Numbered from the stretch's first letter, positions 36,288 through 46,281 are shown. The stretch is 64,000 nucleotides of DNA from CAWJMD01 sp963845675 (GCA_963845675.1 CAWJSX010000001.1:1302001-1366000); one strand, 5' to 3'. Made by a program: numbers and translations. Notes: generated by a model from the letters alone, not told the origin.

Positions 36288-37358
36288 CTACCAGCGGGAG
36301 CCCTGTGCGGCCGAATCGCCCTCGTCGGCGGATCCGTGCCGGTGGCCCTGCAGCGCGCCGTAGACGGCCAGGACCCCGACCGCGCGCTCGAGCTCGGTGC
36401 TGAGGTGGGTGAAGAACTGCTCGCGGTAGCCGGGGTCGGTGACCGCTGCCACCGTGAAGTAGAGACCGGAGAACGCGGAGAGGAACACCGCGACCTGCAG
36501 CAGCTCCGTGCTGAGCGGGGACCCGTCCCAGCCGACCGCGTGCGGCGGGCTGCCCACCCACGACTCGACGATCTCGGGCCGGACGGCGACGGCACCGAAC
36601 AGCGTGAAGAAGCCGAAGACGCACACGGCGAGCAGCAGCACCTGGCCGGCCTGGATCAGCAGCAGCACCAGCACGAGGTTGCTGCGCTGCAGCGGTGTCA
36701 GCGGTACGGCCAGACGCTCGCGCTGGCGTGTGGTCGAGTCGGCGACCAGGCTCTGCGACCTCTCCTCCAGCGGCGTGCCGCGGCAGGCCGACACGAGCCT
36801 CGACCCGTCGCCGTCGGCGTCGACCTCCTCCACCACCCGGTCGACCTCCTCGGGCAGCCGCGCGACGAGGAACAGCACGGCCAGACCGGCGAACAGCAGC
36901 ACCGAGAGCCACAGCACCCCGGGCGTCAGCGACGACGCGACCTGCCAGACCTCGGTGTTGATGAAGAAGAAGACCGTGAAGATCAGCAGCAGCGGCAGCG
37001 CCCTGGTCAGCAGGTGGAGCAGCAGGTGCAGCTGCCCGCCGGTCCGCGCCGCTGCCCAGCGCACGACCGTGCCGGCACGCAGTCGCCAGCCCGCCCACGC
37101 CAGGACGCCCACGCCGACCACGGTGGCGAAGGTGGCCAGCCCGTTGCTGAACTCCCCGCTGAGCAGGCCAAGCCCGATCCCCAGCGCGAGGGCCGGGACG
37201 GCGGCGATCAGCGCGATCCGCGTCAGGCGTCCGGGACCCAGCAGACGCCGCACCCGGTCGTGCTCGGCGTCCACGAACCAGGGAAGGCCGTGCTGCTCGA
37301 ACCAGCGCTCGGCAGCCTGCACGTCGGTGTCCACGCCGCCCGGCGGACGTGCGTCCAC
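36288..37358 (-). CDS. Polytopic membrane protein, function unknown
   Basis: 356 residues with at least six hydrophobic helices, including 'LTRIALIAAVPALALGIGLG', 'ALPLLLIFTVFFFINTEVW', 'LVLVLLLIQAGQVLLLAVCV' and 'LLQVAVFLSAFSGLYFTVAA'. A charged loop follows the fourth helix ('EEVDRVVEEVDADGDGS'). The soluble N-terminus ('WFEQHGLPWFVDAEHDRVRR') is typical of an uncharacterised actinobacterial family. GTG 37358 lies two bases after the ribF stop, so it is co-transcribed between ribF and rpsO. I do not recognise a function. Confidence 0.7.
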   Translation of the reverse strand: MDARPPGGVDTDVQAAERWFEQHGLPWFVDAEHDRVRRLLGPGRLTRIALIAAVPALALGIGLGLLSGEFSNGLATFATVVGVGVLAWAGWRLRAGTVVRWAAARTGGQLHLLLHLLTRALPLLLIFTVFFFINTEVWQVASSLTPGVLWLSVLLFAGLAVLFLVARLPEEVDRVVEEVDADGDGSRLVSACRGTPLEERSQSLVADSTTRQRERLAVPLTPLQRSNLVLVLLLIQAGQVLLLAVCVFGFFTLFGAVAVRPEIVESWVGSPPHAVGWDGSPLSTELLQVAVFLSAFSGLYFTVAAVTDPGYREQFFTHLSTELERAVGVLAVYGALQGHRHGSADEGDSAAQGSRW

Positions 37359-37360
37359 GG

Positions 37361-38344
37361 TCAGCCCTGTGACACGACGGACAGCACCTCGCGGCACTGC
37401 GCCACGTCGCGGTGCATCTGCTCGACCAGGTCCTCGGCCGAGTCGTAGGTGAGGGTCTCGCGCAGCCGCTGCACGAGCTCGACGGCGACGCGCTCGCCGT
37501 AGAGCTCGAGGTCCGTCCGGTCGAGCACGTAGGCCTCGACGCGGCGCCCGTGGCCGTGGAAGGTCGGATTCGTGCCGATCGAGACGGCGGCGGGCAGCAC
37601 CCGGTCGGGTTCGCCGTCCGCGAGGTCGAGGCGCACGAGCCAGCCCGCGTACACACCGTCCGCGGGGACGAGACCCTCCGAGCCGGGGCCGAGGTTCGCG
37701 GTCGGGAATCCCAGCTCACGCCCGCGGTGGTCGCCGTGCACGACCTCGCCGACGACGCGATGGGGACGGCCCAGCACGTCGGCCGCGCCGGGCACGTCAC
37801 CGACCGCGAGCAGCTCACGCACCCACGACGACGACCAGCGACGTCCGTCGGGGGCCGTTCCGTGCACGGGCCCGGTGACGTCCTCGAGGACGACGACCTC
37901 GAACCCCAGCGTCTTGCCCAGGTCCTGCATGGTCGACAGGTCACCCGAGTTGCGCACACCGAATCGGATGTCGTGGCCGACGACGACGGCGCTCACGCCG
38001 AGCACGTCGACCAGCACGTCCTGGACGAACTCCTGCGGCGTCATCGCCGCCAGGTCCCGGGTGAAGGTCATCACGAGCGTCGCGTCCAGCCCGGTGCCGC
38101 TCATCAGGTCGAGCTTGGTCCCCAGACCGGTGATCATCTCCGGCGCGCGCTCCGGGTACAGGACCTGCAGCGGGTGCGGGTCGAACGTGATCGCGACCAC
38201 GCGCGCGTCGCGTGCCCGACCCTCGTCGACGAGCCGCGTCAGCACCGACCAGTGGCCGCGGTGGACGCCGTCGAAGTTCCCGATCGCGACCACGGAGGGC
38301 CCGTAGCCGGGCGGCACGTCGCCCACACCGTTCCATCGCTCCAC
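37361..38344 (-). CDS. ribF: Bifunctional riboflavin kinase / FAD synthetase
   Basis: Converts riboflavin to FMN and FAD. 327 residues: adenylyltransferase N-terminal half ('VVAIGNFDGVHRGHWSVLTR', 'VVVGHDIRFG') and kinase C-terminal half ('GRELGFPTANLGPG', 'VLPAAVSIGTNPTFHG', 'EAYVLDRTDLELYGERVAVE'). GTG 38344 has TACGCT seven bases upstream, a leaderless-type signal inside the truB-rpsO cluster. Its product FMN is the ligand of the riboswitch 8 kb away. Confidence 0.95.
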   Translation of the reverse strand: MERWNGVGDVPPGYGPSVVAIGNFDGVHRGHWSVLTRLVDEGRARDARVVAITFDPHPLQVLYPERAPEMITGLGTKLDLMSGTGLDATLVMTFTRDLAAMTPQEFVQDVLVDVLGVSAVVVGHDIRFGVRNSGDLSTMQDLGKTLGFEVVVLEDVTGPVHGTAPDGRRWSSSWVRELLAVGDVPGAADVLGRPHRVVGEVVHGDHRGRELGFPTANLGPGSEGLVPADGVYAGWLVRLDLADGEPDRVLPAAVSIGTNPTFHGHGRRVEAYVLDRTDLELYGERVAVELVQRLRETLTYDSAEDLVEQMHRDVAQCREVLSVVSQG

Positions 38345-38351
38345 GCCGGAC

Positions 38352-38357
38352 AGCGTA
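38352..38357 (-). promoter_or_regulatory. -10 hexamer (tacgct) for ribF
   Basis: On the minus strand TACGCT, seven bases, then GTG 38344. This suggests an internal promoter for ribF and the genes after it. Confidence 0.45.
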
Positions 38358-38423
38358 CGGGCCGCGTCCGCGTCCCGCGGACCGCGTTCCGCCAGACCGT
38401 TCCGACGCCCGTGCCGAGGACGC

Positions 38424-39266
38424 TCACGACCACGGGAACAGCTCCGTCAGCGACCGTCCGTTGGCCGCCAGCAGCAGTGTCGCGCCCACCACGAGCGCGT
38501 ACACGACGGCGACGCCACGTACGAGGCGTCGTCCGCCGGCCGTCGTCCTGCGCGCCGTCATCACCCAGAGCGCCACGGCTGGAAGCACCTGGATCGCGTG
38601 CATCGCCACGGCGTGCGAGACCTTGAGGTCGCCGGCGGGCGGGACCGCGTGGGTCGCGGGCCCCCCGTCGCCGAGCGAGGCGATGCCCCGCGCGATCATC
38701 TGGCTGCCCACGACCTGGCTGACCAGCAGGATCGCCAGGCCGGACCGGATGGCCGACGCCAGCGTCGGCGGAGCGGTGCGGCGCCACGACAGCACGAAGA
38801 GCGCCGCGAGCACGAGCGCGATGACGGACACCGACATGCCACCGGCGACGGTGAACGCCAGCTGGTCGGCCGGGGTGTCGTCGTTGAAGTGCGAGGCCAC
38901 TCCCCTGGCCCGCTGCACGGTCACCCACGCCACCTCGGTCGTCGCGGCCAGCGAGAACGCGCCGAGCAGCACCCACGCGATCCAGCGACGCAGGTCGAGA
39001 CGGGTGACGACCCACGCGACGGTGACCGTGGTCAGGCCGAACGACAGACCGAAGGCGAACGGCTTGCGCCAGGCGACGGGACCCTGCCAGGGCCCTCCTG
39101 CGACGGCGAACGCGACGGCGTGCACGGCACCGACGAGCATCAGCACGAGTCCGACGACCGCCGCCGCCCGCACGGGAGCGCCACCCACCTGCCACGCGCG
39201 CCGGACCTCGTCCGTCAGCGGGCGCACGACCGCGGTGGGACCTCTCTCCGGGGCCTGGGGCACCAT
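38424..39266 (-). CDS. Seven-helix membrane protein, function unknown
   Basis: 280 residues with about seven hydrophobic helices. Seen: 'VGLVLMLVGAVHAVAFAVAG', 'WRKPFAFGLSFGLTTVTVAW', 'EVAWVTVQRARGVASHFN' and 'VSHAVAMHAIQVLPAVALW'. The conserved-looking His/Arg/Asn and the 'H-A-x-Q-x-L-P' helix recall uncharacterised membrane proteins of actinobacteria. Start ATG 39266 or GTG 39269 lies in a 7-bp stem (cctgggg/ccccagg, 39254-39275) that could mask it. It lies between truB and ribF on the same strand and does not belong to the standard operon set. Confidence 0.65.
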   Translation of the reverse strand: MVPQAPERGPTAVVRPLTDEVRRAWQVGGAPVRAAAVVGLVLMLVGAVHAVAFAVAGGPWQGPVAWRKPFAFGLSFGLTTVTVAWVVTRLDLRRWIAWVLLGAFSLAATTEVAWVTVQRARGVASHFNDDTPADQLAFTVAGGMSVSVIALVLAALFVLSWRRTAPPTLASAIRSGLAILLVSQVVGSQMIARGIASLGDGGPATHAVPPAGDLKVSHAVAMHAIQVLPAVALWVMTARRTTAGGRRLVRGVAVVYALVVGATLLLAANGRSLTELFPWS

Positions 39267-39347
39267 CACCCCAGGTTCCCCCGTGCAGGTCCTGAGCGGA
39301 ACCCACCGGGGACGGGTTCGAGGTGGCGCGAGCTGGGGGTTTCCCGG

Positions 39348-40238
39348 TCAGGCCGGGGCGAACACGACGAGCGGTCGGGCCGACGCGCCCCGCTCCTCGA
39401 TCAGCGCCACCAGCCGGTCGTCGGGCGAGATCGCGGCCACCACCGGACGCGCGGAGCCCGGCGGCTCGACCGGGAGCCGCCGTCCGAAGCCGAGCTCGAC
39501 GACCTCGTCCGGTGCCAGGTCGCGCACCGGGAACAGAGCCCGCGCGGCGTCGCTCATGCCCGTGAGCACCAGGTTCTCCGACAGGGCGTCGAGGTCTGAG
39601 GCAGCCGCCAGGTCGAATGCACCGACCCGGGTGCGGCGCAGCGCGGTGAGGTGCCCACCCACCCCCAGCGCCGACCCGACGTCACGAGCCAGTGCCCGCA
39701 CGTACGTCCCCGACGAGCAGTCGACCTCGACGTCGACGTCCAGGACGGGCGTGCCCTCGTGGTGCGCCGGCCGCGTCGACAGCACGTCGAACCTGTGGAC
39801 GGTGACGGGCCGCGCGGCCAGCTGCACGTCCTCGCCGGCGCGCACCCGCGCGTAGGAGCGCTTGCCGTCGACCTTGATCGCGCTCACGGCACTCGGCACC
39901 TGCTCGATCGGTCCCGTCAGATGTGAGACCGCCTCTCGCACAGCCGACTCGGTGACCGCCGACGCGTCGGTGATCTCCGTCGCCTCGCCCTCGGCGTCGT
40001 CGGTGAGCGTGGCCACCCCCAGGCGCACCGTGGCCGTGTAGGTCTTGTCGGCGCCCACGAGGTACGTGAGCAGCCGCGTCGCGCGGTTGACCCCCACGAC
40101 GAGCACGCCGGTGGCCATCGGGTCCAGGGTTCCCGCGTGCCCGACCTTCCGGGTGCCCGCGAGACGACGTACGCGCGCCACCACGTCGTGGCTGGTCCAG
40201 CCCGCCGGCTTGTCGACCAGGACGAGACCGTCGCCCAC
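39348..40238 (-). CDS. truB: tRNA pseudouridine(55) synthase
   Basis: Makes psi-55 in the T loop of tRNAs. 296 residues: 'LVLVDKPAGWTSHDVVARVR', the catalytic 'GHAGTLDPMATGVLVVG' with Asp39, 'KTYTATVRLGVAT' and 'QVPSAVSAIKVDGKRSYARV'. The C-terminal PUA-like part is short. GTG 40238 lies 5 bp from the rbfA stop. Confidence 0.95.
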   Translation of the reverse strand: MGDGLVLVDKPAGWTSHDVVARVRRLAGTRKVGHAGTLDPMATGVLVVGVNRATRLLTYLVGADKTYTATVRLGVATLTDDAEGEATEITDASAVTESAVREAVSHLTGPIEQVPSAVSAIKVDGKRSYARVRAGEDVQLAARPVTVHRFDVLSTRPAHHEGTPVLDVDVEVDCSSGTYVRALARDVGSALGVGGHLTALRRTRVGAFDLAAASDLDALSENLVLTGMSDAARALFPVRDLAPDEVVELGFGRRLPVEPPGSARPVVAAISPDDRLVALIEERGASARPLVVFAPA

Positions 40239-40243
40239 GGACG

Positions 40244-40777
40244 TCAGGCCCGGCCGTCCACGTTGGCCTCGGCCGCGGGGGCGGCAGCCTCGTCGAGGTC
40301 GGAGAGGTCGTCCTCGTCGTCCTCGTCGTCCTCGTCGTCCTCAAGGTCGACCTCCTCCAGCTCCGGGTGCCGGTAGGGGTCCTCGTCACCGGCGTAGGCC
40401 TTGCCGACGGCGAGAGCCGCCACCTCGGCGTCACGTGCGGCGGCCTCGCGCAACAGCTCCTCGATCGACTCGGCGTTCTCGGGCATCGCGTCGGCCACGA
40501 ACTCGAGCGACGGGGTCAGCCGGATGCCGATGGCCTTGCCGACCTCGGACCGCAGCTTGCCCTTGGCGCTCTCGAGAGCCGCGGCGGTGGCGGCCTTCTC
40601 GGTCTCGTCCCCGAACACGGTGTAGAAGATGGTCGCGTGCTGCAGGTCGCCCGTCACGCGGGTGTCCGTCACCGTGATGAAGCCAAGCCGCGGGTCCTTG
40701 ACCCGGCGCTCGAGCGACTCCGCGACGACCACCTTGATCCGGTCGGCGACCTTGCGTGCCCGTGCGGCGTCAGCCAT
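40244..40777 (-). CDS. rbfA: 30S ribosome-binding factor A
   Basis: Late 16S rRNA maturation factor, 177 residues. The ~120-residue KH-type core shows 'RARKVADRIKVVVAESLERR', 'DPRLGFITVTDTRVTGDLQH' and 'LRSEVGKAIGIRLTPSLEFV'. The C-terminal extension is strongly acidic (repeated D-D-E units, encoded by 9-bp tandem repeats at 40311-40340) and ends with Ala-rich residues; such tails are common in actinobacterial RbfA. Confidence 0.94.
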   Translation of the reverse strand: MADAARARKVADRIKVVVAESLERRVKDPRLGFITVTDTRVTGDLQHATIFYTVFGDETEKAATAAALESAKGKLRSEVGKAIGIRLTPSLEFVADAMPENAESIEELLREAAARDAEVAALAVGKAYAGDEDPYRHPELEEVDLEDDEDDEDDEDDLSDLDEAAAPAAEANVDGRA

Positions 40778-40825
40778 GACTCGTCCCTTCGTCCGACCGG
40801 TTGTCCGGTCCCATCGAACAGCACA

Positions 40826-41122
40826 TCACTCGTCCTCGTCGTCCCAGACACGGGTACGAGCCGCGAGCAGCTCCAGCTCGGGCCGGCCGGCCACGAGCTG
40901 CTCGCACCTCTGCAGCACCGAGCGGACGTGGTCCGCGTCGGGGCCGGTCACGGCCACGCCCAGCTCCGCCCGCCGGTGCAGGTCGTGGGCGCCGGTCTCG
41001 GCAGCGCTCACCTCGTACCGGCGCCGGAGCTCTGAGAGGACCGGCCGCACGAGCGACCGCTTGCCCTTCAGCGAGTGGACGTCTCCCAGCAGCACGTCCA
41101 GCCGCAGCGACCCGACGATCAT
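40826..41122 (-). CDS. ylxP: DUF503 (YlxP) family protein
   Basis: 98 residues: 'IVGSLRLDVLLGDVHSLKGK', 'RSLVRPVLSELRRRYEVSAA' and 'DHVRSVLQRCEQLV' are characteristic of DUF503, a small ferredoxin-like protein encoded between infB and rbfA in many Gram-positive and actinobacterial genomes. It is suggested to act in translation or ribosome maturation. ATG 41122 gives the standard N-terminus. Confidence 0.88.
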   Translation of the reverse strand: MIVGSLRLDVLLGDVHSLKGKRSLVRPVLSELRRRYEVSAAETGAHDLHRRAELGVAVTGPDADHVRSVLQRCEQLVAGRPELELLAARTRVWDDEDE

Positions 41123-41217
41123 GCCCACCTCCGTGCCGTCCTGCCGTCCTGCAGAGACGCGGGGCCCGCACCGCCTCGCGGTGGGGCCCCGCGCCGAACG
41201 CAGGTCGTCGCCCAGGG

Positions 41218-44092
41218 TCAGGCGCGCGCCTTCTCCTGCATCTCGAACGTCTCGATGACGTCGTCGACACGGATGTCGTTGAACGACCCGAGGCCGATAC
41301 CGCACTCGAAGCCGTCACGGACCTCGGTCGCGTCGTCCTTGAACCGTCGCAGCGACTCGATCGCCAGGTTGTCGGCGACCACCGCGCCGTCGCGGACGAG
41401 CCGCGCCTTGGCGTTGCGCCGCACCAGGCCCGACCGCACGAGGCAACCGGCGATGTTGCCGAACTTGGAGGAGCGGTACACCTCGCGCACCTCGGCGGTG
41501 CCGAGCTGCACCTCCTCGAACTCCGGCTTGAGCAGACCCTTGAGGGCCGACTCGATCTCGTCGATCGCCTGGTAGATGACCGAGTAGAACCGCAGGTCCA
41601 CGCCCTCACGGTCGGCCAGCTCGGCGACCCGCTCGGCGGGCCGCACGTTGAAGCCGATGATGATGGCGTCGTCGACCGTGGCCAGGTTGACGTCGTTCTG
41701 CGTGATGGCACCCACACCTCGGTGGATGATCCGCAGCTCGACCTCGCCCGTGACCTCGATCTTGAGCAGCGCCTCCTCCAGGGCCTCGACCGAGCCGGAA
41801 CCGTCACCCTTGATGATCAGGTTCAGGGTCTCGACCTTGCCCGCGGCGAGTGCCGCGGTGAGGTCCTCGAGGCTGATGCGCTTGCGGCGCTTGGCCAGGA
41901 CCGCGGCGCGGTCGGCGGCCTCACGGCGCTCGGCGATCTGCCGTGCGGTCCGGTCGTCCGGAGCCACGATGAACGTGTCTCCGGCGCCCGGGACGGACTG
42001 CAGACCCAGCACCATCACCGGACGGGACGGGTGCGCCTCCTCGACGTTCTCGCCGTGCTCGTCGAGCATGGCGCGCACGCGGCCGTGGGCGGAGCCCGCC
42101 ACGATCGCGTCACCGACGCGCAGCGTGCCGGACTGCACCAGCACGGTGGCCGTGGCACCACGACCCTTGTCGAGGTGCGCCTCGATCGCCACACCACGCG
42201 CGTCCTTGTCGGGGTTGGCCCGCAGGTCGAGCGCCGCGTCGGCGGTGAGCAGGATCGCGTCCAGCAGTGCCTCGATGTTCTGGCCCTGCTTGGCGGACAC
42301 CGGCACGAACATGGTCTCGCCGCCGTACTCCTCGGCCACCAGGTTGTACTCGGTGAGCTGCTGCATCACCTTGTCGGCGTTCGCGCCCTCCTTGTCGATC
42401 TTGTTGACCGCCACGACGATCGGCACCTGGGCCGCCTGCGCGTGGTTGAGGGCCTCGATCGTCTGCGGCATCACGCCGTCGTCGGCCGCCACGACCAGGA
42501 CGGCGATGTCCGTCACCCGGGCACCACGGGCACGCATGGCCGTGAAGGCCTCGTGACCCGGGGTGTCGATGAAGGTGATCGGACGCTCGACGCCCTCGTG
42601 CTCCTTGCTGACCTGGTAGGCACCGATGTGCTGGGTGATGCCACCGGCCTCACCGGACAGCACGTCGGCCTGCCGGATCGCATCCAGCAGTCGCGTCTTT
42701 CCGTGGTCGACGTGACCCATGACGGTCACGACCGGCGGACGCGCGGCCAGGTCCTCGTCGCCCTCGGACTCCAGCTCGCCGGCCAGGTCGATGTCGAACG
42801 ACTCGAAGAGCTCGCGCTCCTCGTCCTCCGGCGAGACCAGCTCGATCCGGTAGCCGAGCTCGGCGCCCAGCAGCTGGAACGTGTCCTCGTCCAGCGACTG
42901 GGTCGCGGTCGCCATCTCACCGAGGTGGATGAGGACGGTGACCAGGCTCGCGGGGTTCGCGTCGATGCGCTCGCCGAAGTCGGTCAGCGACGAGCCGCGG
43001 CGGATGCGGATGACGGTCGTGCCGTCGCCCCGGGGGACGGTGACGCCACCGACCGAGGGGGCCTGCATCGCCTCGTACTCCTGGCGCTTCGCCCGCTTCG
43101 ACTTGCGACCACGGACCGGACGGCCACCGGCGCGCCCGAAGGCGCCCTGCGTGCCACCGCGACCGCGGCTGCCCTTGCCGAAACCGCCGCCGGGGGGACC
43201 ACCGGGACGGCCTCCGCCGCCTCCGAAGCCACCGCCACCGGCGCCGCCGCCGCCGCCGGGACGACCTGCGCCACCTGCGCCCGGCCGTCCGCCGGGACCA
43301 CCGCGACCGGGGGCGCCACCGGGGCCAGGACGGCCGACGGTGGAACGGCCCGGCATCATGCCGGGGTTCGGGCGCGGGCCGCCGGGACGCGGTCCGCCGG
43401 AGCCGGCCGCGGGACGGGGCCCACCCGGACGCTCGCCGGCACGCTCGCCGCCGGGCGCCGGGCGCTGACCGGGCCGGGGCATGCCCTGGCTGGTCGCGAA
43501 CGGGTTGTTGCCGGGACGTGCGGCACCCGGCCGAGCCGGACGCTCGCCCTCGGCCTGGTCACCGGCCGGGGCGGGACGCTGACCGGGCCGGGGCATGCCC
43601 TGGCTGGTCGCGAACGGGTTGTTGCCCGGACGGCCCGCCGGACGCGGCGCCTCCTCGGCGGGCGTCTCGGTCGCCTTCGCCGCGGGCGCCTGAGGCCGCG
43701 CTGCGGGGCGGGCGGGCGCCTCGGACGAGGTCTCGGCCGCGGCGGCCGGCGCGGCCTCGACGGCGGGCTCGGACGGCGCGCTCGCGGGGGACGGCTTGGG
43801 ACCCGGCGTGGCCGGGACCGTCTCCGGCGCGGGCGCCTCGGTGATGGACTCCGCGGGTGCGGAGGGCGCCGCTGCCGGAGCAGGGGCTGGCCTTCTTGGC
43901 GGCCGGCTTGGCCGCCTTCTTGGGGGGTGCGGCGTTCGCAGGGAAGGCATCCTTCAACCTGCGGACGACGGGCGCCTCGATGGTCGACGACGCCGACCGG
44001 ACGAACTCGCCCATCTCCTCGAGCTTGGCCATGACGGCCTTGCTCTCGACCCCGAACTCCTTAGCGAGCTCGTAGACCCGGACCTTTGCCAC
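41218..44092 (-). CDS. infB: Translation initiation factor IF-2, one frame break
   Basis: GTPase that delivers fMet-tRNA to the 30S subunit. The first ~70 residues ('VRVYELAKEFGVESKAVMAK', 'EFVRSASSTIEAPVVRRLKD') are in one frame. From a break at ~43875-43890 (in cagcccctgctcc) the Pro/Ala/Gly-rich linker, second N-domain, G domain ('GHVDHGKTRLLD', 'FIDTPGHEAFTAMR', 'VAVNKIDKEG') and domains II-IV are in another. Joined length ~957. IF-2 is indispensable, so the break is almost certainly a sequence error. GTG 44092 follows cagga-gag. Confidence 0.95.
43464..43626. repeat. 49-bp exact direct repeat inside infB (43464-43512 and 43578-43626)
   Basis: The copies are identical, 114 bp apart start to start (38 codons, in frame). 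They encode the repeated linker motif 'NNPFATSQGMPRPGQ'. The repeat can gain or lose a 38-residue unit by recombination without changing frame. Confidence 0.85.
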
Positions 44093-44263
44093 GTCTCTCC
44101 TGTCTGCGGTCCGGGCCAGACAGGCGCGGACCGTCGTTAGTGCTGGGGGGCGTTCATTGCTGGTTGCTCATCGGGTGCCCATCAGAAACTGACCCGCTTC
44201 CGGAACTCGACGGTGTTGACAGTGCTGGTGCTGCTGGTGCTGCTTCGTGCCGTGCCACACGGA

Positions 44264-44632
44264 TCATCCCCGCGCGAGGTGGTCACGCACCGCCGCGAGG
44301 TCGACCGGACCCTGCAGCCGCAGGGCTCGAGCGAACACGCGCCGGCGCACAGCCAGGTCGAGGCAGTCCACGTCGGGATGCACCCAGGCACCACGACCGG
44401 CCAGCCGGGCCCTCGGATCCGGGACGAGCTCGACCACCCGACCGGGTGGGTCGTCCGTCCGGACCGCGACCACGCGCAGCAACCGTGACCGGTCACCGCG
44501 ACGACGGCACCCCACGCACGTGCGCTGCGGACCGTCGGGCTCCCCGCTGGGCGGGGGCCCACCGGCGCCACGAGCACGCGGAGACCGCCGGAGTGGTTGT
44601 CCGGCGTCGTCCAGTCTAGCCCTCTCCGGCAC
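44264..44632 (-). CDS. ylxR: YlxR (DUF448) RNA-binding protein
   Basis: 122 residues from GTG 44632, which overlaps the end of nusA and has gaggaa upstream. The C-terminal ~80 residues carry the family core 'PQRTCVGCRRRGDRSRLLRV', 'RLAGRGAWVHPDVDCLDLAV' and 'RRRVFARALRL'. The N-terminal 40 residues are not conserved, so the start may be further in. YlxR binds nucleic acid and lies between nusA and infB in most bacteria. The 170 bp to infB hold no gene. Confidence 0.85.
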   Translation of the reverse strand: MPERARLDDAGQPLRRSPRARGAGGPPPSGEPDGPQRTCVGCRRRGDRSRLLRVVAVRTDDPPGRVVELVPDPRARLAGRGAWVHPDVDCLDLAVRRRVFARALRLQGPVDLAAVRDHLARG

Positions 44633-45719
44633 CGGGTTGTTCCTCGGCACCGCCCGCGGCGGTCTGCACGGGGGCCTGGGCGGGGGTCTGGGTGGGGGTC
44701 TCCGCGGGGGTCTGCACGGGGGTCGCGGCGTGCCCTGCGGGGGCCGACCCACCCGCCGGTGTGTCGGGCCGGATGTCGATCCGCCAGCCGGTCAGCTTCG
44801 CGGCGAGGCGGGCGTTCTGCCCCTCCTTGCCGATCGCCAGCGAGAGCTGGTAGTCGGGCACGATCACCCGGGCGGACCTGGCCGCGGCGTCCACGACCTC
44901 GACGGACTGCACGCGCGCCGGCGAGAGCGCGTGGCCCACGAACACCGCGGGGTCGTCGTCCCAGTCGACGATGTCGATCTTCTCGCCGTGCAGCTCGGTC
45001 ATCACGGCCCGCACCCGCTGGCCCATCGGCCCGATGCACGCGCCCTTCGCGTTGACCCCGGCCACGGTGGACCGCACGGCCATCTTCGTCCGGTGCCCGG
45101 CCTCACGGGACAGGGCGACGATCTCGACCGTGCCGTCCGCGACCTCGGGCACCTCGAGCTCGAACAGGCGACGCACGAGGTTGGGGTGGGTGCGGCTGAT
45201 CGTGATGGACGGACCCTTCATGCCCTTGCGGACGGCCACGATGAGGGCGCGGATGCGGGCACCGTGCTGGTACTGCTCGCCCGGGACCTGCTCGGGCGGC
45301 GGCAGCACCGCCTCGACGGTGCCGAGGTCGACGTGCACCATCCGGCGGTCCGGCCCCTGCTGGATCACGCCGGAGACGATCGCGCCCTCCCGGTCGCGGA
45401 ACTCGCCCAGGACCTGCTCGTCCTCGATGTCGCGCAGTCGCTGGATGATCACCTGGCGCGCGGTCGTCGCGGCGATCCGTCCGAAACCGGTCGGGGTGTC
45501 GTCGAACTCGCGCAGGACGTTGCCGTCCTCGTCGACCTCGGCCGCCCAGACGACCACGTGGCCGCTGCGCCGGTCGAGCTCGACCCGCGCACGCTCCTGG
45601 GCGCCCTCGGTGCGGTGGTAGGCCACCTGCAGCGCGGCCTCGATCGCGCGGACGAGGACGTCGAAGGGCACCTCCTTCTCCCGCTCGAGCAACCGCAGCG
45701 TGCTCATGTCGATGTCCAT
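44616..45719 (-). CDS. nusA: Transcription termination/antitermination factor NusA
   Basis: 367 residues: N-terminal RNAP-binding domain ('LEREKEVPFDVLVRAIEAAL'), S1 ('GEFRDREGAIVSGVIQQG'), KH1 ('VAGVNAKGACIGPMGQRVRA') and KH2 ('LSLAIGKEGQNARLAAKLTG'). It lacks the acidic repeats of E. coli NusA and ends in a Thr/Pro/Gln-rich tail encoded by degenerate gggggtct repeats (44650-44725). It follows rimP with a 1-bp gap. Confidence 0.96.
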   Translation of the reverse strand: MDIDMSTLRLLEREKEVPFDVLVRAIEAALQVAYHRTEGAQERARVELDRRSGHVVVWAAEVDEDGNVLREFDDTPTGFGRIAATTARQVIIQRLRDIEDEQVLGEFRDREGAIVSGVIQQGPDRRMVHVDLGTVEAVLPPPEQVPGEQYQHGARIRALIVAVRKGMKGPSITISRTHPNLVRRLFELEVPEVADGTVEIVALSREAGHRTKMAVRSTVAGVNAKGACIGPMGQRVRAVMTELHGEKIDIVDWDDDPAVFVGHALSPARVQSVEVVDAAARSARVIVPDYQLSLAIGKEGQNARLAAKLTGWRIDIRPDTPAGGSAPAGHAATPVQTPAETPTQTPAQAPVQTAAGGAEEQPGAGEG

Positions 45720-45720
45720 G

Positions 45721-46281
45721 TCAGCCCTCCTCGTCGTCGTGCGCGTCGTCCCCGTCGTCCCCGTCCTTCGAGGTGGTGTCCTTGCGGTTGAACTCCACCT
45801 GCACCGCTCCCGGACCGAGGTCGGCCCACGCCACAGCCCGCTCCTCGCCCTCGACGTCGAGACGGGCGCCGTCGTCGTCGACGGCCACGACGCGTCCGGT
45901 GACCTTCTCGCCGGCGACCGTGGTGGTCACCAGGCGGCCGGTCGCCCGCGACCAGTGGCGCGGGATCGTCAGCGGACGGTCCACGCCGGGCGAGGTCACC
46001 TCGAGCACGTACGGCGCGCCGCCGAGCGGGCCACGCCCGGTGCCCTCCTCGGCCGCGTCCAGGGCCTCGGACACGGTGCGGGCGACGTCGGCGACGACGT
46101 CCAGGTCGAGACTCCCCGGCCCGGAGGGCAGGTCGACGACGACCCTCACCACGCGGCGCTTGCCTGCGGGTGTGATCGTCACGTCCTCCAGCACCAGCCC
46201 CTGGGAGTTCACCAACGGGGCGATCAGGGAGGTCACGGCCGCGGTGGCCGCCGTCGACGTCGTGGTGGGCTGGTGCGCCAT
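45721..46281 (-). CDS. rimP: Ribosome maturation factor RimP
   Basis: 186 residues: 'VNSQGLVLEDVTITPAGKRR', 'LDLDVVADVARTVSEALDAA', 'YVLEVTSPGVDRPLTIPRHW' and an SH3-like C-terminal half ('AWADLGPGAVQVEFNRK'), followed by an acidic Asp-rich tail. ATG 46281 has gggagg upstream. It is the first gene of the nusA-infB operon and is divergent from the DUF4439 lipoprotein, with 60 bp between starts. Confidence 0.94.
   Translation of the reverse strand: MAHQPTTTSTAATAAVTSLIAPLVNSQGLVLEDVTITPAGKRRVVRVVVDLPSGPGSLDLDVVADVARTVSEALDAAEEGTGRGPLGGAPYVLEVTSPGVDRPLTIPRHWSRATGRLVTTTVAGEKVTGRVVAVDDDGARLDVEGEERAVAWADLGPGAVQVEFNRKDTTSKDGDDGDDAHDDEEG

Noticed and set aside
40801..44034. A 1077-codon open frame on the plus strand opposite infB
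   Set aside because: Antisense shadow of infB; no domain is recognisable, and infB motifs are unmistakable on the other strand.
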